Shown here one piece after another: positions 7,379 through 16,724 of a DNA stretch of 64,000 nucleotides. The stretch covers positions 2,565,501 through 2,629,500 of the forward strand of contig NZ_CP031963.1 of NCBI RefSeq assembly GCF_003443675.1, given 5' to 3'. Both the position numbers and the translations under genes were made by a program. The notes beneath the pieces are model-generated. The model was not told the origin of the DNA. It made no database searches and saw only the letters and a list, made by a program, of their open reading frames with translations. Position 1 is the first letter of the stretch. Every line of letters starts with the position of its first letter. This DNA comes from Aquimarina sp. BL5 (GTDB taxonomy: Bacteria > Bacteroidota > Bacteroidia > Flavobacteriales > Flavobacteriaceae).

Positions 7379-9137
7379 GTTTCATATTTGGTAAATCAAT
7401 ACCTATTGAGTTCCCATAGGCAAATGACTGATTAGCTATTCTTTGTGTGAAATTTTCTTTTGAAGTAGTTACATATTCTAAAATCATTGGTTTACAACAA
7501 TAGTATGATTTTAAATTATTTAAATTATTCTCAGGAATAAATATAGAAAAGGGTTTGCATTCCCATTTTATAGCCCAAACAGAGCTTTTTGGCTTAATAA
7601 GCGAAAAATAATTCGTCTCAATATCCTTTGCTGCAGATGATTTTGTATACTCCTTTACATTTTCACTTTTTATAAAATAAAAGTTGTTGTTTACCTTTGT
7701 TGGATCCACACAAACACATGATGGGGTAATACAAATCATGTATTCATCTTCATCTGATTGATTTTCTTGATCGCCAGAGTAATTTACTTTGAAAATATCC
7801 CCAAAACCTATTTTGGGGGAATTCAGAAGTCTACTTTCTCTATTTACTGTCGAAAGCTTATAGCCCAGTTCACCTATTTCAGCTTTTATTTCATGTCCTT
7901 TAAGATCTTTATAGTTTCTTGTTTCTACATAGCTACTAATAGTATTAAAAATAGTAGGTGGATTGTTAAAATTATAAGATTCTACCTCATTCATCCAACA
8001 TTTAAGTAGAAAATCAAAAAATTCATTTTCTGGATTTGATGATCTTTTTTGGTAATTCTGCAAATGATGAAAAAAAGCTTTCTCATTTAGTGAAGAAATT
8101 GAATTGCCAATTTTTGACAAGTCATCTCTTAGCTTATCTTTCATTTCAATACTAAGAAGTGTTAAAAAATTATGTGGATCCTTGGATATTAAATCGCTAA
8201 ACGATTTAAATACCTCTTCTGGCTTAACTCCATCACCGTTGTCTGTATTTTTTGAAAAAATGGTGACTATTGAATCATTAATTTTCATTCCTAAATCAGA
8301 AGAGTCGATACGCTTAAAGAAAGATGTAATATTGTTTCTAGTCTCAAGGGATAAATAAAGAAGAAGTTCAATTCCTTCATTAAGTTCAATAGAGAAAGTT
8401 TCTTTAAGAGATCCCTTTAATTTTGTCAACACCTTACTTTGTTTATTAGTAATGGTATTAAATTTTTCGTTTATACTTCTCGCTATTCTACCTTTGGTTT
8501 CGTCTCTAAATTTTTCTGCATTTTGATTCCAAAATTCAAAAAATAGATTGTTATTTTCATTAAGCCAATCAATTATTTCTTCTTCATCCGGTTCTTCCTC
8601 AAAACAGCCTTCAAAACTTGATTTGAAGTTCTTACTAAATTCATTTCTTTTTGTTTCAATATCTTTATTCAGAAAAGGATTAAATTGCTCAATTAATTGG
8701 ACAATTATAGACTTAAAATCTTCATTTGGTAAGTGAGTATATATTATTATAAATGGAACACTAGTATATTCGTTAGATTCGATCGCTTGTTTCAATATTT
8801 CAATAGTAGATTCAAAATTACCTTTTCCTTCTAACTCCCAGTCTATTACAAGAAGATCTTTATTGTTAAGCATATAATCAGGGCGCCAACTTTCTTCAAT
8901 ATTTTTAAAATTATAAATATCAATATCACAAGAACCATGTTCTCTAAAAGAATTGTAAAGTTTTTCGGGAATATCTTTAAATAATTGTATTTTCCGGTTA
9001 TCCCTTTCAGACAATTCTTGATTTCTTTCTATTATTCCTTTCTCTGTCATATATGGTTGTTCAAACATATCATCAAGACAAACTGCAGATCTAATAGATC
9101 GTTTTATTACCTCATTTGCAATGGATTCAAAAGTCAT
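7371..9137 (-). CDS. Receiver-like signalling protein with unknown C-terminal domains
   Basis: The N-terminal part (about 12-150) of this 588-residue protein looks like a response-regulator receiver: a hydrophobic strand ending in the acidic pair Asp22-Asp23, LLVIDWEL at 95-102 with Asp99 where the phospho-acceptor would be, and IIIYTHL at 130-136 with Thr134 at the switch position. I believe Pfam has a response-receiver family (Response_reg_2) for such proteins, but a profile search is needed. The middle is helical. The C-terminal part has GFGDIFK at 444-450 and CITPSCVC at 469-476, a Cys-containing module I cannot name. No DNA-binding domain is evident. It lies 9 bases after the dual-GHKL gene and overlaps the ATPase gene by 8 bases, which makes it the natural partner of the kinase-like domain. 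Confidence 0.65.
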   Translation of the reverse strand: MTFESIANEVIKRSIRSAVCLDDMFEQPYMTEKGIIERNQELSERDNRKIQLFKDIPEKLYNSFREHGSCDIDIYNFKNIEESWRPDYMLNNKDLLVIDWELEGKGNFESTIEILKQAIESNEYTSVPFIIIYTHLPNEDFKSIIVQLIEQFNPFLNKDIETKRNEFSKNFKSSFEGCFEEEPDEEEIIDWLNENNNLFFEFWNQNAEKFRDETKGRIARSINEKFNTITNKQSKVLTKLKGSLKETFSIELNEGIELLLYLSLETRNNITSFFKRIDSSDLGMKINDSIVTIFSKNTDNGDGVKPEEVFKSFSDLISKDPHNFLTLLSIEMKDKLRDDLSKIGNSISSLNEKAFFHHLQNYQKRSSNPENEFFDFLLKCWMNEVESYNFNNPPTIFNTISSYVETRNYKDLKGHEIKAEIGELGYKLSTVNRESRLLNSPKIGFGDIFKVNYSGDQENQSDEDEYMICITPSCVCVDPTKVNNNFYFIKSENVKEYTKSSAAKDIETNYFSLIKPKSSVWAIKWECKPFSIFIPENNLNNLKSYYCCKPMILEYVTTSKENFTQRIANQSFAYGNSIGIDLPNMKLG

Positions 9138-9146
9138 TTTAGTAGG

Positions 9147-12020
9147 TTATTTAGATTTTTTAATAATAAAACAAGCTCCGTTAAGTTTATTCTTGGTGGG
9201 GTCGTTAGAAGCAAATATCTCGTAACCTATCGATTGTAAATTCTTTTTAGCTAAATATAATCCGATACCTCTACCATCCCTTTTTCTGGTAAAGAAAATA
9301 GTAAAGACATCTTCCAGGTGAGAATCATCTATAGGTTCACCTGAATTCATAATTCTAATTTCCTGATCTTCTAGTTCTATTCTTATTTTACGATCTTCAA
9401 CTGGAATCAACCAATAATTTGCGTTACTGATTATATTCAAAAAAACCGGTTTTACTATGGAATCATAAGAGAAGAAGTCGTACTCTCTAAATGCATCATT
9501 TACTGAGAAATCAATTCTATATCTTTTAAAATCATTTTTAAAGAAATCTTTGATGTATTTTTCTATTTGATGTCCGTAAATTACTTCTCTTACTCTTCTA
9601 CTAGTCCTATATAGAGGTTTTAATAACTTGTAATTACCTTCCATATGTTGGAAAGCATTTTTAAGCTGTTTGAAACTGAAATCTATTTCCTTATTCTTTC
9701 GAGCAAATTGATCTATTTCATTAATAGCGTCATTCATTTGAGAATACATGACATTAAATTGATGATCAATAATCTCAATGGACATACCTAATTGAGCAAG
9801 TTCTTCATAATCTTGTATTCTTTTCTCTAATTCTATATTTTGCTTTTCGTACCAACTCCTCAAAAAGTCATCATCAACATCAATCTGTAGATTAGAAACA
9901 TGGGTTATAAAACCTCCAAAAGATTCCTGAATTGTAATTTTCTGCTCCTCAATAATTGATTCCAGATTCTTTATTTTCGCGGTAATGTCTTCTTTTGTAT
10001 CTGAAGTATTAAGTTTAAGAGGTTCAGATTGTATTTTAAAAAGATCAATTTGTACATCTTTTTCCTCTCCCAAAGACTTATATATTCTATCAAAACCCTC
10101 ACTAGAAACAGATTGAAAATTAGAAAATTGCTTTCCTAAAAATTTTATATGAGATCGGAATTTGTCATTAAATTCCAGTTTTAGATTTTCTGTATTTATA
10201 CGTTCTCTTGTTTTCTCTACAATCTTAACACAGGATCGAACTCGATCCTCAGTAGCGCGATACGATTTTTGGTAAGAATGATATTCTTTTTCTTGCCTTT
10301 GGGTAACTGATACATTCTGAGGTTTTTGAAGTTTTAATGATCTTAGTTCATTCTTTTTCTCTTCTAACACACTAATCAACCCATTGTAACTGTTATAATT
10401 GATCTCTATTGCTTCTGATTCTTTGGTAATTTTGCCTTCCAATTCATCAATCTCTTTTAGGAGTTCAGGAATTTTTGTTGTGTTTTCTTTTAAGTCTTCA
10501 AGAAATGCCTTTTTTGTTTTTTTGTTTTTCTTTTTAGCTGCGTTGGATTGTTTTTTGTATTTCGATTGAATTTCAGATAGTTGTTCTTCTCGATAAGTAG
10601 AATATTCCTCGTTCTTAGAATCAACTCTCATATAGCGTTTAGCTACATCTATAAAGAATTCAATTAGATCATCTCTAAACTCCCTATAGGCTTTATTCTG
10701 AATAAATCCTTCTCGACCTGCTTTATCTCTTAAAGTGGGGTTTTTTTCTCTAGAGAGGTCAATATATCCCATAAACCTTCTATGGCTAAAGAAATAATAT
10801 CCTGCACCTAAGCTTCTTCTCTTTTCAAATTCTAAAAAATCTGCTTCTGTTCTACCATAAGGTAAAACGCGAAAATCATCTCTATAAATATACAAACCAC
10901 CAAAGGTTTCAAGTTTTTCATCAATAATTCTGTATTGTTCATTATTAAGCTGTGAACTTGAAATATTACCTTCAACAGATCCCCATTCAATAGCAAAAGG
11001 GCCATAAGTTGTTTTACCTGGAGGGCGGTTAGGGCGAAACGTATATTTTTCTCTTTTATTAAACACCTTGATCTCTCCCGAGAAAAAACCATTTTCATCA
11101 AACTCACCTTTTAACCAGTGGTCTGCATTTCTCATTTCTTTCTGAGTAAAGAAATCATCAATCAAGTCGTATTTACCGCTAGCATCATAAATTAAGAAAT
11201 GGGTTTCAAAATCTTTATCTGGATCCTTTAAATCATTATGTAACCCACTAAGAGAAGCTCTTAAATATGTAAGAGAACTATCTCCCTTTAATTCTATTCT
11301 ATCTTTATCAGAAAGCTCTAATATCTGATCATGAGGAGTTAAAGTTATAAAAGTGGTACAATGATAATTTACATCACAAAATTTGGAAATTAGTTCTTCT
11401 TCTATAAAATCAGGCAAATCAAAAGAATTCCAATCTCTTATAATATCTTCTCTATATTCTTTCTGATCTTCCCATTTTTCTTTTTTGAGATTTCCTTGAA
11501 AGGTTTTTTTAGCTTTTGATAATTCAGAATTGAATTCTTTTATCGTGTCAAAAGAAAATAATGGAATGTTTAAATCCTCTAAGAAGAAATCATAATTATC
11601 CAAAATCCGCCAATCCATTATCATAGCATTAGCTTTTTCACCTTCCTTTTTGGACAACATTAGCATCTGGCTTCCTAAATAGGATACAGATAAACGACCA
11701 ATTCCTTTTTCTCCCATGGGAGTTCTCTCCTTTAAACCGAAATGAGGCTGGATTCTTTGCCCCCTAGCTTTAGAGTCAGTTCCAAGTACAAACCATCTGT
11801 TTAAAATATCAGATTCAGACATACCAAACCCGTCATCTGAAAGTAAAAAAATAGGTCTTTGATTATCCTTGTAAGAATCTAGAAAAAGCTTACAAGTTAA
11901 GTTTTTAGCATAAGCATCATAACCGTTCTTCCATAATTCAGTAATTGCCGTTGGTAAATCTGCTATTTGGCCTTTTCCAAGTAGTTCTACAGCACGTGCT
12001 TTTGCTTTGAATGTTGCCAT
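9147..12020 (-). CDS. Dual GHKL ATPase: MORC/Hsp90-like plus histidine-kinase-like
   Basis: This 957-residue protein has two Bergerat-fold ATPase domains. The N-terminal one shows an N-box ELWKNGYDA at 28-36, G1 DDGFGM at 62-67, VLGTDSK at 78-84 and G2 GEKGIGRLS at 103-111, followed to about 460 by a transducer-like region with HRRFMGYIDLS at 413-423. This resembles Hsp90, MutL and MORC ATPases. Residues about 475-740 are mostly coiled coil. The C-terminal part looks like a histidine kinase core: LGMSIEIIDHQFN at 744-756 with candidate phospho-His753, an N-box NIISNANYW at 862-870, a G1 remnant MNSGEPI at 891-897 where the usual Asp is Asn892, and G2 GRGIGLYLAK at 916-925. Its ATG lies inside the end of the methyltransferase gene (34-base overlap), implying coupled expression. 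MORC-like ATPases are known from bacterial restriction-type operons. The fusion to a kinase-like core is unusual. Confidence 0.85.
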   Translation of the reverse strand: MATFKAKARAVELLGKGQIADLPTAITELWKNGYDAYAKNLTCKLFLDSYKDNQRPIFLLSDDGFGMSESDILNRWFVLGTDSKARGQRIQPHFGLKERTPMGEKGIGRLSVSYLGSQMLMLSKKEGEKANAMIMDWRILDNYDFFLEDLNIPLFSFDTIKEFNSELSKAKKTFQGNLKKEKWEDQKEYREDIIRDWNSFDLPDFIEEELISKFCDVNYHCTTFITLTPHDQILELSDKDRIELKGDSSLTYLRASLSGLHNDLKDPDKDFETHFLIYDASGKYDLIDDFFTQKEMRNADHWLKGEFDENGFFSGEIKVFNKREKYTFRPNRPPGKTTYGPFAIEWGSVEGNISSSQLNNEQYRIIDEKLETFGGLYIYRDDFRVLPYGRTEADFLEFEKRRSLGAGYYFFSHRRFMGYIDLSREKNPTLRDKAGREGFIQNKAYREFRDDLIEFFIDVAKRYMRVDSKNEEYSTYREEQLSEIQSKYKKQSNAAKKKNKKTKKAFLEDLKENTTKIPELLKEIDELEGKITKESEAIEINYNSYNGLISVLEEKKNELRSLKLQKPQNVSVTQRQEKEYHSYQKSYRATEDRVRSCVKIVEKTRERINTENLKLEFNDKFRSHIKFLGKQFSNFQSVSSEGFDRIYKSLGEEKDVQIDLFKIQSEPLKLNTSDTKEDITAKIKNLESIIEEQKITIQESFGGFITHVSNLQIDVDDDFLRSWYEKQNIELEKRIQDYEELAQLGMSIEIIDHQFNVMYSQMNDAINEIDQFARKNKEIDFSFKQLKNAFQHMEGNYKLLKPLYRTSRRVREVIYGHQIEKYIKDFFKNDFKRYRIDFSVNDAFREYDFFSYDSIVKPVFLNIISNANYWLIPVEDRKIRIELEDQEIRIMNSGEPIDDSHLEDVFTIFFTRKRDGRGIGLYLAKKNLQSIGYEIFASNDPTKNKLNGACFIIKKSK

Positions 12021-13102
12021 TTATCCCATTGATTTTTTATTGATAATCCTATCTTTTCGGCTAATTTAGGGGGTACTGCATTTCCAATCATAGTAGCAAT
12101 TGCTCCTTGATTAGACGAATAGAAATGGTAGTCCAGCGGAAACGACTGTAATGTCGCTCCTTCTCTTAAAGAGAGTCCTCTATCCTGTTCGGGGTGTGAA
12201 TATCTTCCTGTACTTGTATATATAAAACGTGTAGTTATAGTTGGTGAAGGTTTGCTCCAAAACAATCTCCCATAAACATCATAATGACCTTTGTGGGTTT
12301 TATAGCATTCTAATTGCAATTCTTTATCATTTTCCCAAGCTTTACGCGTCCCTCCATTTTTAGGTATTTTCTTAACTCTTTTAAGGTTTAAATCAGAAAG
12401 CTTTGCAACGGAATGTTGTAATTTTGAACTATCCTTATACCCATCTTGGATAGGGGGAAACTTATTGTAATCCCCTATTACTTCCTGTACAGTTATTATT
12501 TTGCTTTTCTCCTTTTGTTCTTCTGGAAGTTTAATTTCATCAATAACTCTGGACGCGATAAGTACATATCGTCTTCTATTTTGAGGAACATCAAAATATT
12601 TGGCATTCCGAACACCGTCATCGAAAGTATACCCTTCTTTTTTCAAAGTTTTTTTGAATCTATCTATCGGACTTCCATCTTTCGTTCCTAATCCAGGAAC
12701 ATTTTCAATAAAAACAAAACCAGGTTTATATAATAAAACAAATTCCTTAAAGTCGTCTAACAATAACCTCCCAGCTTCCGATTTTGTTTTGTCTGATTTC
12801 AAATTAGAATAATACTGACAAGGACTACAACCTACAAATATAAGATTGTCATCATTTTCTTGTATTGGGAGTAATTCCTTTAACCTTTCTGGATGCAAAC
12901 TTAATTCAGAAACATCTTCATTTATAAAAGTTGTCTTATTATTTTCCTCATAGGTTTTTTTAAACTTTGGATCGATGTCAATTCCTCCGAGTACTTTAAT
13001 ACCAATTTTAGAAAAACCACAAGTGACTCCACCCGCTCCACAGAAGAAATCTACTGCTTTTAATACGTTTCCTGAAAGTGTATTACTGTCTTTTGAATTC
13101 AA
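11987..13102 (-). CDS. C-5 cytosine DNA methyltransferase (defence operon)
   Basis: This complete 371-residue m5C methyltransferase has motif I VDFFCGAGG at about 17-25, motif IV GCSPCQYYS at about 91-99 with the catalytic Cys, motif VI FIENVPGL, motif VIII PQNRRRYVLIA and motif X IGNAVPPKLA near the C-terminus. It transfers a methyl group from SAM to cytosine C5 in a specific site set by the target-recognition region between motifs VIII and IX. It is the first gene of a four-gene - strand operon and overlaps the dual-GHKL gene by 34 bases. In that context it probably marks host DNA so that the partner ATPases and nuclease ignore it. The start is a TTG, and no in-frame ATG lies between it and motif I. 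It is not a copy of the methyltransferase at 1-1074. Confidence 0.92.
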   Translation of the reverse strand: MNSKDSNTLSGNVLKAVDFFCGAGGVTCGFSKIGIKVLGGIDIDPKFKKTYEENNKTTFINEDVSELSLHPERLKELLPIQENDDNLIFVGCSPCQYYSNLKSDKTKSEAGRLLLDDFKEFVLLYKPGFVFIENVPGLGTKDGSPIDRFKKTLKKEGYTFDDGVRNAKYFDVPQNRRRYVLIASRVIDEIKLPEEQKEKSKIITVQEVIGDYNKFPPIQDGYKDSSKLQHSVAKLSDLNLKRVKKIPKNGGTRKAWENDKELQLECYKTHKGHYDVYGRLFWSKPSPTITTRFIYTSTGRYSHPEQDRGLSLREGATLQSFPLDYHFYSSNQGAIATMIGNAVPPKLAEKIGLSIKNQWDKWQHSKQKHVL

Positions 13103-13377
13103 ATAACTTGTTTTTTTAAGGAAAACTATTTAATAAAAATAGAATTAGGGGAAATTTAATATTATTTACGAAATATTTAAAATCAATTTGGGGTATAGTT
13201 TTGCAAACTTTATTAACATTTACAAAAAACACAAGTTCGGTTTTATGAATACCGAAGACACAAACAAACTTGAAACCTATATGTTTTTCAATAAATAACT
13301 ATTATTTAATAACTTGAAAAATTAAAAAATTAAAATTAGTCTTACTATCAAAATAGTATCAAGACATTGAATAAATG

Positions 13378-13419
13378 TTGAAACTATGTTGAAACCAGCA
13401 GAGAATTAAACAGTTTCAA
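13378..13419. repeat. TTGAAAC elements: two direct, one inverted
   Basis: TTGAAAC occurs at 13378-13384 and 13389-13395, eleven bases apart (one helical turn), and its reverse complement GTTTCAA lies at 13413-13419. The arrangement suggests binding sites for a regulator or an excision protein at the island edge. The elements are short, so chance cannot be excluded in AT-rich DNA. Confidence 0.35.
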
Positions 13420-13448
13420 AACAAAATAGGAAACGTCTAAAAACAAAG

Positions 13449-13473
13449 AAACCCTTTGAAAATCAAAGGGTTT
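13449..13473 (-). terminator. Terminator of the tRNA-Leu/tRNA-Gly unit
   Basis: AAACCCTTTGA (13449-13459) and TCAAAGGGTTT (13463-13473) form a perfect 11-bp stem with a 3-base loop. On the - strand it follows the 3' end of tRNA-Leu by 7 bases and continues into TTT-CTTTGTTT, as expected of an intrinsic terminator. Confidence 0.8.
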
Positions 13474-13480
13474 GCTTATG

Positions 13481-13564
13481 TACTCGGGACGGGACTTGAA
13501 CCCGTACGTCCTAATGGACATTGGATTTTAAGTCCAACGTGTCTACCAATTCCACCACCCGAGC
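13481..13564 (-). tRNA. tRNA-Leu (anticodon TAA)
   Basis: Read on the - strand, this 84-base sequence has acceptor arms GCTCGGG and CCCGAGT (one G-U pair) with discriminator A, the D-loop motif TGGTAGACAC, an anticodon stem-loop with TAA in its centre (TTGGACTTAAAATCCAA), a long variable arm typical of class II tRNA, and the T-loop GGTTCAAGTCC. CCA is not encoded. It lies just downstream of tRNA-Gly and upstream of a hairpin terminator, and its 3' end faces the accessory region. Confidence 0.95.
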
Positions 13565-13581
13565 GTGGTATATTTCCTCAG

Positions 13582-13653
13582 AGCGAAAGACGAGATTTGA
13601 ACTCGCGACCCTCACCTTGGCAAGGTGATGCTCTACCCCTGAGCTACTTTCGC
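13582..13653 (-). tRNA. tRNA-Gly (anticodon GCC)
   Basis: Read on the - strand, this 72-base sequence has paired acceptor arms GCGAAAG and CTTTCGC with discriminator T, the D-arm AGCTCAGGGGTAGAGC, the anticodon loop CTTGCCAAG with GCC, and the T-loop GAGTTCAAATCTC. CCA is not encoded. It is transcribed just ahead of tRNA-Leu, 17 bases away, so the two are probably one unit. Confidence 0.95.
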
Positions 13654-13749
13654 AGTAATTTTATGAACTTCGCAATGTGTTATTGCGGATGCAAATTTAA
13701 AACATTTCTAGTAATACCAAAGTCTTTTCTAAAAAAAGAATAAAAAACT

Positions 13750-16380
13750 TTACACTGTAGAAGCTTTCTTCCTGGTTAACATACGTTTAATCTCATTTAA
13801 TTTCATCAAAGCTTCTACCGGAGTAAGCGTATCTATGTCAATATTTACGATTTCATCCTTAATTTCTTCTAATAAAGGGTCGTCCAGATTAAAAAAACTT
13901 AATTGTAATTCATCTTCTTCTTCTTGGATTCCCTTTATTTTATCAGTTAATTCTTCACTGCTATGAGATTTCTCTAATTTCTTAAGCATCTTATTAGCTC
14001 TATGAAGCACTTGCTGAGGCATTCCTGCCATCTTAGCCACATGAATACCAAAACTATGCTCACTTCCTCCAGGAACTAATTTCCGCAGAAAAAGCACATT
14101 ATCTTTCAATTCTTTTACCGCTACATTGTAGTTTTTGATTCGATCAAAAGTCTCACACATTTCATTAAGCTCATGATAATGTGTCGCAAATAACGTTTTC
14201 GGTCTTGCCGGATGTTCATGGAGAAACTCACTAATGGCCCAAGCAATAGAAATTCCATCATAAGTACTGGTTCCACGACCTATTTCATCAAGTAACACCA
14301 AGCTTCTATCCGATATATTATTTAGAATGTTTGCTGTTTCATTCATCTCTACCATAAAAGTAGACTCTCCCATAGAGATATTATCGCTCGCTCCTACTCT
14401 AGTAAATATCTTATCTACAGCTCCTATCTTCGCTTCATCTGCAGGAACAAAACTTCCCATTTGTGCTAATAAAACAATTAACGCTGTTTGTCTTAATATG
14501 GCCGACTTACCACTCATATTAGGACCTGTAATCATAATCATCTGCTGATCTTCTCTATTCAAAGAAACATCATTCGCAATATATTGTTCCCCTGGAGGTA
14601 ATTGTTTCTCAATTACTGGATGACGTCCATTTTTAATTTCCAGATGATGAGAATCATCAATAATAGGACGTGTGTATTTATTTTCTTTGGCTAACTGAGT
14701 AAATGAGCACAAACAATCTAGTTGACCAATTAAAGTAGCGTTTAGCTGTACTGGTTTGATATATTCACTCATCCATACAATCAGATCACTAAACAATTGT
14801 TGTTCTAATGATAGAATTTTTTCTTCGGCTCCAAGAATTTTAGCTTCATATTCTTTTAATTCTTCAGTTATATATCTTTCAGCATTAACCAGTGTCTGCT
14901 TGCGGATCCAAGTTTCAGGAACTTTATCTTTGTGAGTATTCCTTACTTCAATATAATACCCAAAAACATTATTAGAAGCTATTTTTAGAGAAGTAATCCC
15001 TGTAGCTTCCGTTTCACGTTCCAGCATTTTATCCAGATAATCTTTACCAGAGAATGCTATAGACCGCAACTCATCTAACTCCTCCAGATATCCATCTGCT
15101 ATAGTATTTCCTTTTAGAATATTTACGGGAGCCTCTTCATTAAGCGTTTCTTTAATTTTATTTCGTAACAATTCACAATCGTGAAGTGTATCTCCGATTA
15201 CTTTTAATGCTTCATTATCGCTATTAGCTGCTTGCGCCTTAATCGGCACTATAGCTTCCAGGGAATTTTTTAATTGAATGATTTCTCTAGGATTTACCTT
15301 TCCAGTAGCTACTTTAGAAATCAAACGTTCTATATCCCCGATCTGCTTAATTTGATGTTGAATCTTCTGATGTAACACCCCATTATCCAAAAAGTATTGT
15401 ACTACTTCATGGCGTTTTTGGATACTTGCAATATTTTTAAGCGGTAATGCCAACCATCGTTTTAAGGTACGACCTCCCATCGGAGAAATTGTTTTATCAA
15501 TTACATCTATTAGCGTTACGGCATTAGCAGCATTAGGATTATACAACTCCAAATTACGAATTGTAAAACGATCCATCCATATATATTCATCCTCTGCAAT
15601 ACGTTGTATCGTAGTTATATGCTGCAATTTATGATGTTGTGTCTCTCCTAAATAATGAAGAATTACACCTGCGGCAATAACACCTTCCTGCAAGTGATCT
15701 ACTCCGAATCCTTTTAAAGAAGTAGTTTCAAAATGAGTATTTAGCGTCTCATTTGCATAATCTGTTTTAAAGACCCAATCTTCTAAGAAAAATGTATGAA
15801 AATCATTGCCGAAATCATTCTGAAAGTTTTGCTTTTTTGGTTTAGGAATTAAAACCTCACTTGGATTAAAATTACGTAGCAACTTATCCATCTGTGCCAC
15901 ATCTCCTTGTGCCGTTAAGAATTCTCCGGTAGAAACATCCAAAAATGCAACTCCTAATTCTTTTTTACCGTAATGTAAAGCACATAAAAAATTATTGGTT
16001 TTACTCTGTAAAACCTCATCATTTAGTGCAACTCCTGGAGTTACTAACTCTGTTACTCCTCTTTTGACAATAGTTTTGGTCTGCTTGGGGTCTTCTAACT
16101 GATCACATATGGCAACTCGTTCTCCAGCCTTTACTAATTTAGGCAAATATGTATTTAAAGAATGGTGCGGAAATCCAGCTAAAGCAGTTTCGTTTTCACT
16201 ACCATTACCTCTTTTAGTCTGCACAATATTAAGAATTGCTGCTGCTTTAATAGCGTCTTCGCCAAAAGTCTCATAAAAATCCCCTACTCTAAACAGCAAC
16301 AATGCGTCAGGATATTTAGCCTTAATCGCATTGTATTGCTTCATTAATGGGGTTACTTTTTTTTCTTTTTTTGCTGCCAA
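13750..16380 (-). CDS. mutS: DNA mismatch repair protein MutS
   Basis: This 876-residue MutS recognises mispaired bases and small loops and recruits MutL. The N-terminal mismatch-binding motif is present as [11 protein letters not shown] near residue 32, with the Phe and Glu that contact the mismatch. The C-terminal ATPase has Walker [10 protein letters not shown] at about 618-626, Walker B with the signature [12 protein letters not shown], and the final helix-turn-helix region. Length fits bacterial MutS. The coding frame begins at a TTG: the only upstream in-frame codons before a stop contain no ATG, and the AAKKEKK start matches the usual flavobacterial N-terminus. It stands alone between tRNA-Gly and a secreted phosphatase gene in the opposite direction. 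Confidence 0.97.
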   Translation of the reverse strand: MAAKKEKKVTPLMKQYNAIKAKYPDALLLFRVGDFYETFGEDAIKAAAILNIVQTKRGNGSENETALAGFPHHSLNTYLPKLVKAGERVAICDQLEDPKQTKTIVKRGVTELVTPGVALNDEVLQSKTNNFLCALHYGKKELGVAFLDVSTGEFLTAQGDVAQMDKLLRNFNPSEVLIPKPKKQNFQNDFGNDFHTFFLEDWVFKTDYANETLNTHFETTSLKGFGVDHLQEGVIAAGVILHYLGETQHHKLQHITTIQRIAEDEYIWMDRFTIRNLELYNPNAANAVTLIDVIDKTISPMGGRTLKRWLALPLKNIASIQKRHEVVQYFLDNGVLHQKIQHQIKQIGDIERLISKVATGKVNPREIIQLKNSLEAIVPIKAQAANSDNEALKVIGDTLHDCELLRNKIKETLNEEAPVNILKGNTIADGYLEELDELRSIAFSGKDYLDKMLERETEATGITSLKIASNNVFGYYIEVRNTHKDKVPETWIRKQTLVNAERYITEELKEYEAKILGAEEKILSLEQQLFSDLIVWMSEYIKPVQLNATLIGQLDCLCSFTQLAKENKYTRPIIDDSHHLEIKNGRHPVIEKQLPPGEQYIANDVSLNREDQQMIMITGPNMSGKSAILRQTALIVLLAQMGSFVPADEAKIGAVDKIFTRVGASDNISMGESTFMVEMNETANILNNISDRSLVLLDEIGRGTSTYDGISIAWAISEFLHEHPARPKTLFATHYHELNEMCETFDRIKNYNVAVKELKDNVLFLRKLVPGGSEHSFGIHVAKMAGMPQQVLHRANKMLKKLEKSHSSEELTDKIKGIQEEEDELQLSFFNLDDPLLEEIKDEIVNIDIDTLTPVEALMKLNEIKRMLTRKKASTV

Positions 16381-16724
16381 AAGGATATGATTTTTCTAAT
16401 TTGGCTAAAGTAGGTATTCTCCATTTTTTTTTGAAACCTAGTTAAAAGGAGTTATTCATTTTTATTCACAATTTTTCCAAACTATCTAACGAGAACATTA
16501 TCAGATTTATACCTTTCTTCCTTTTTATTGATTCTACTCTGTAAAAAACATATGATTTAGTAAAATTCAACGTTTATAAAAAAAATGACTTTTTATTAAT
16601 ATCCTTTTAGACAGCGTTTATGAAAGTTGACAAATCTCAATAAATTGTTTGATAAATATCTAAAGTTAAACAATAATAAGTCCTTAATTTTAAAATCTGT
16701 AAACTCATAAACCTACTCAAAATC
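16381..16724. other. Intergenic region between mutS and a secreted phosphatase gene
   Basis: This 344-base AT-rich divergent region must contain promoters for both neighbours. I see no exact TAnnTTTG box in either direction, no strong hairpin and no further ORF. Confidence 0.4.

Larger units (their letters stand above)
1..13480. mobile_element. Putative genomic island, right part
   Basis: This stretch holds phage-like genes, a stand-alone methyltransferase and a defence-like operon, and it ends against the 3' end of a tRNA-Leu gene whose far side is ordinary chromosome (tRNA-Gly, mutS). The 3' ends of tRNA genes are common integration sites for islands. I found no integrase and no second copy of the tRNA-Leu 3' end in the window, so the left border must lie outside if the reading is right. 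The right border at about 13480 is inferred from gene content only. The 1-3423 and 3628-13102 parts could also be two separate acquisitions. Confidence 0.4.
13103..13480. other. Intergenic region between the defence operon and tRNA-Leu
   Basis: This 378-base AT-rich stretch should hold the promoter of the - strand methyltransferase operon, but I find no exact CAAAnnTA (reverse of TAnnTTTG) box. On the + strand there is a TAGTTTTG box at 13196-13203 followed by a 17-codon ORF at 13245-13298, which is too short to call a gene. Near the tRNA there are repeated TTGAAAC elements (13378-13419) and a hairpin terminator (13449-13473). This would be the place for an attachment site. Confidence 0.5.

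Noticed and set aside
13245..13298. 17-codon ORF behind a TAGTTTTG box next to the defence operon
   Set aside because: Too short and without a homolog I know; codon content gives no support.
13671..13687. Short hairpin upstream of tRNA-Gly (CGCAAT/ATTGCG)
   Set aside because: Six-bp stem without a T-run; not strong enough to call a terminator.
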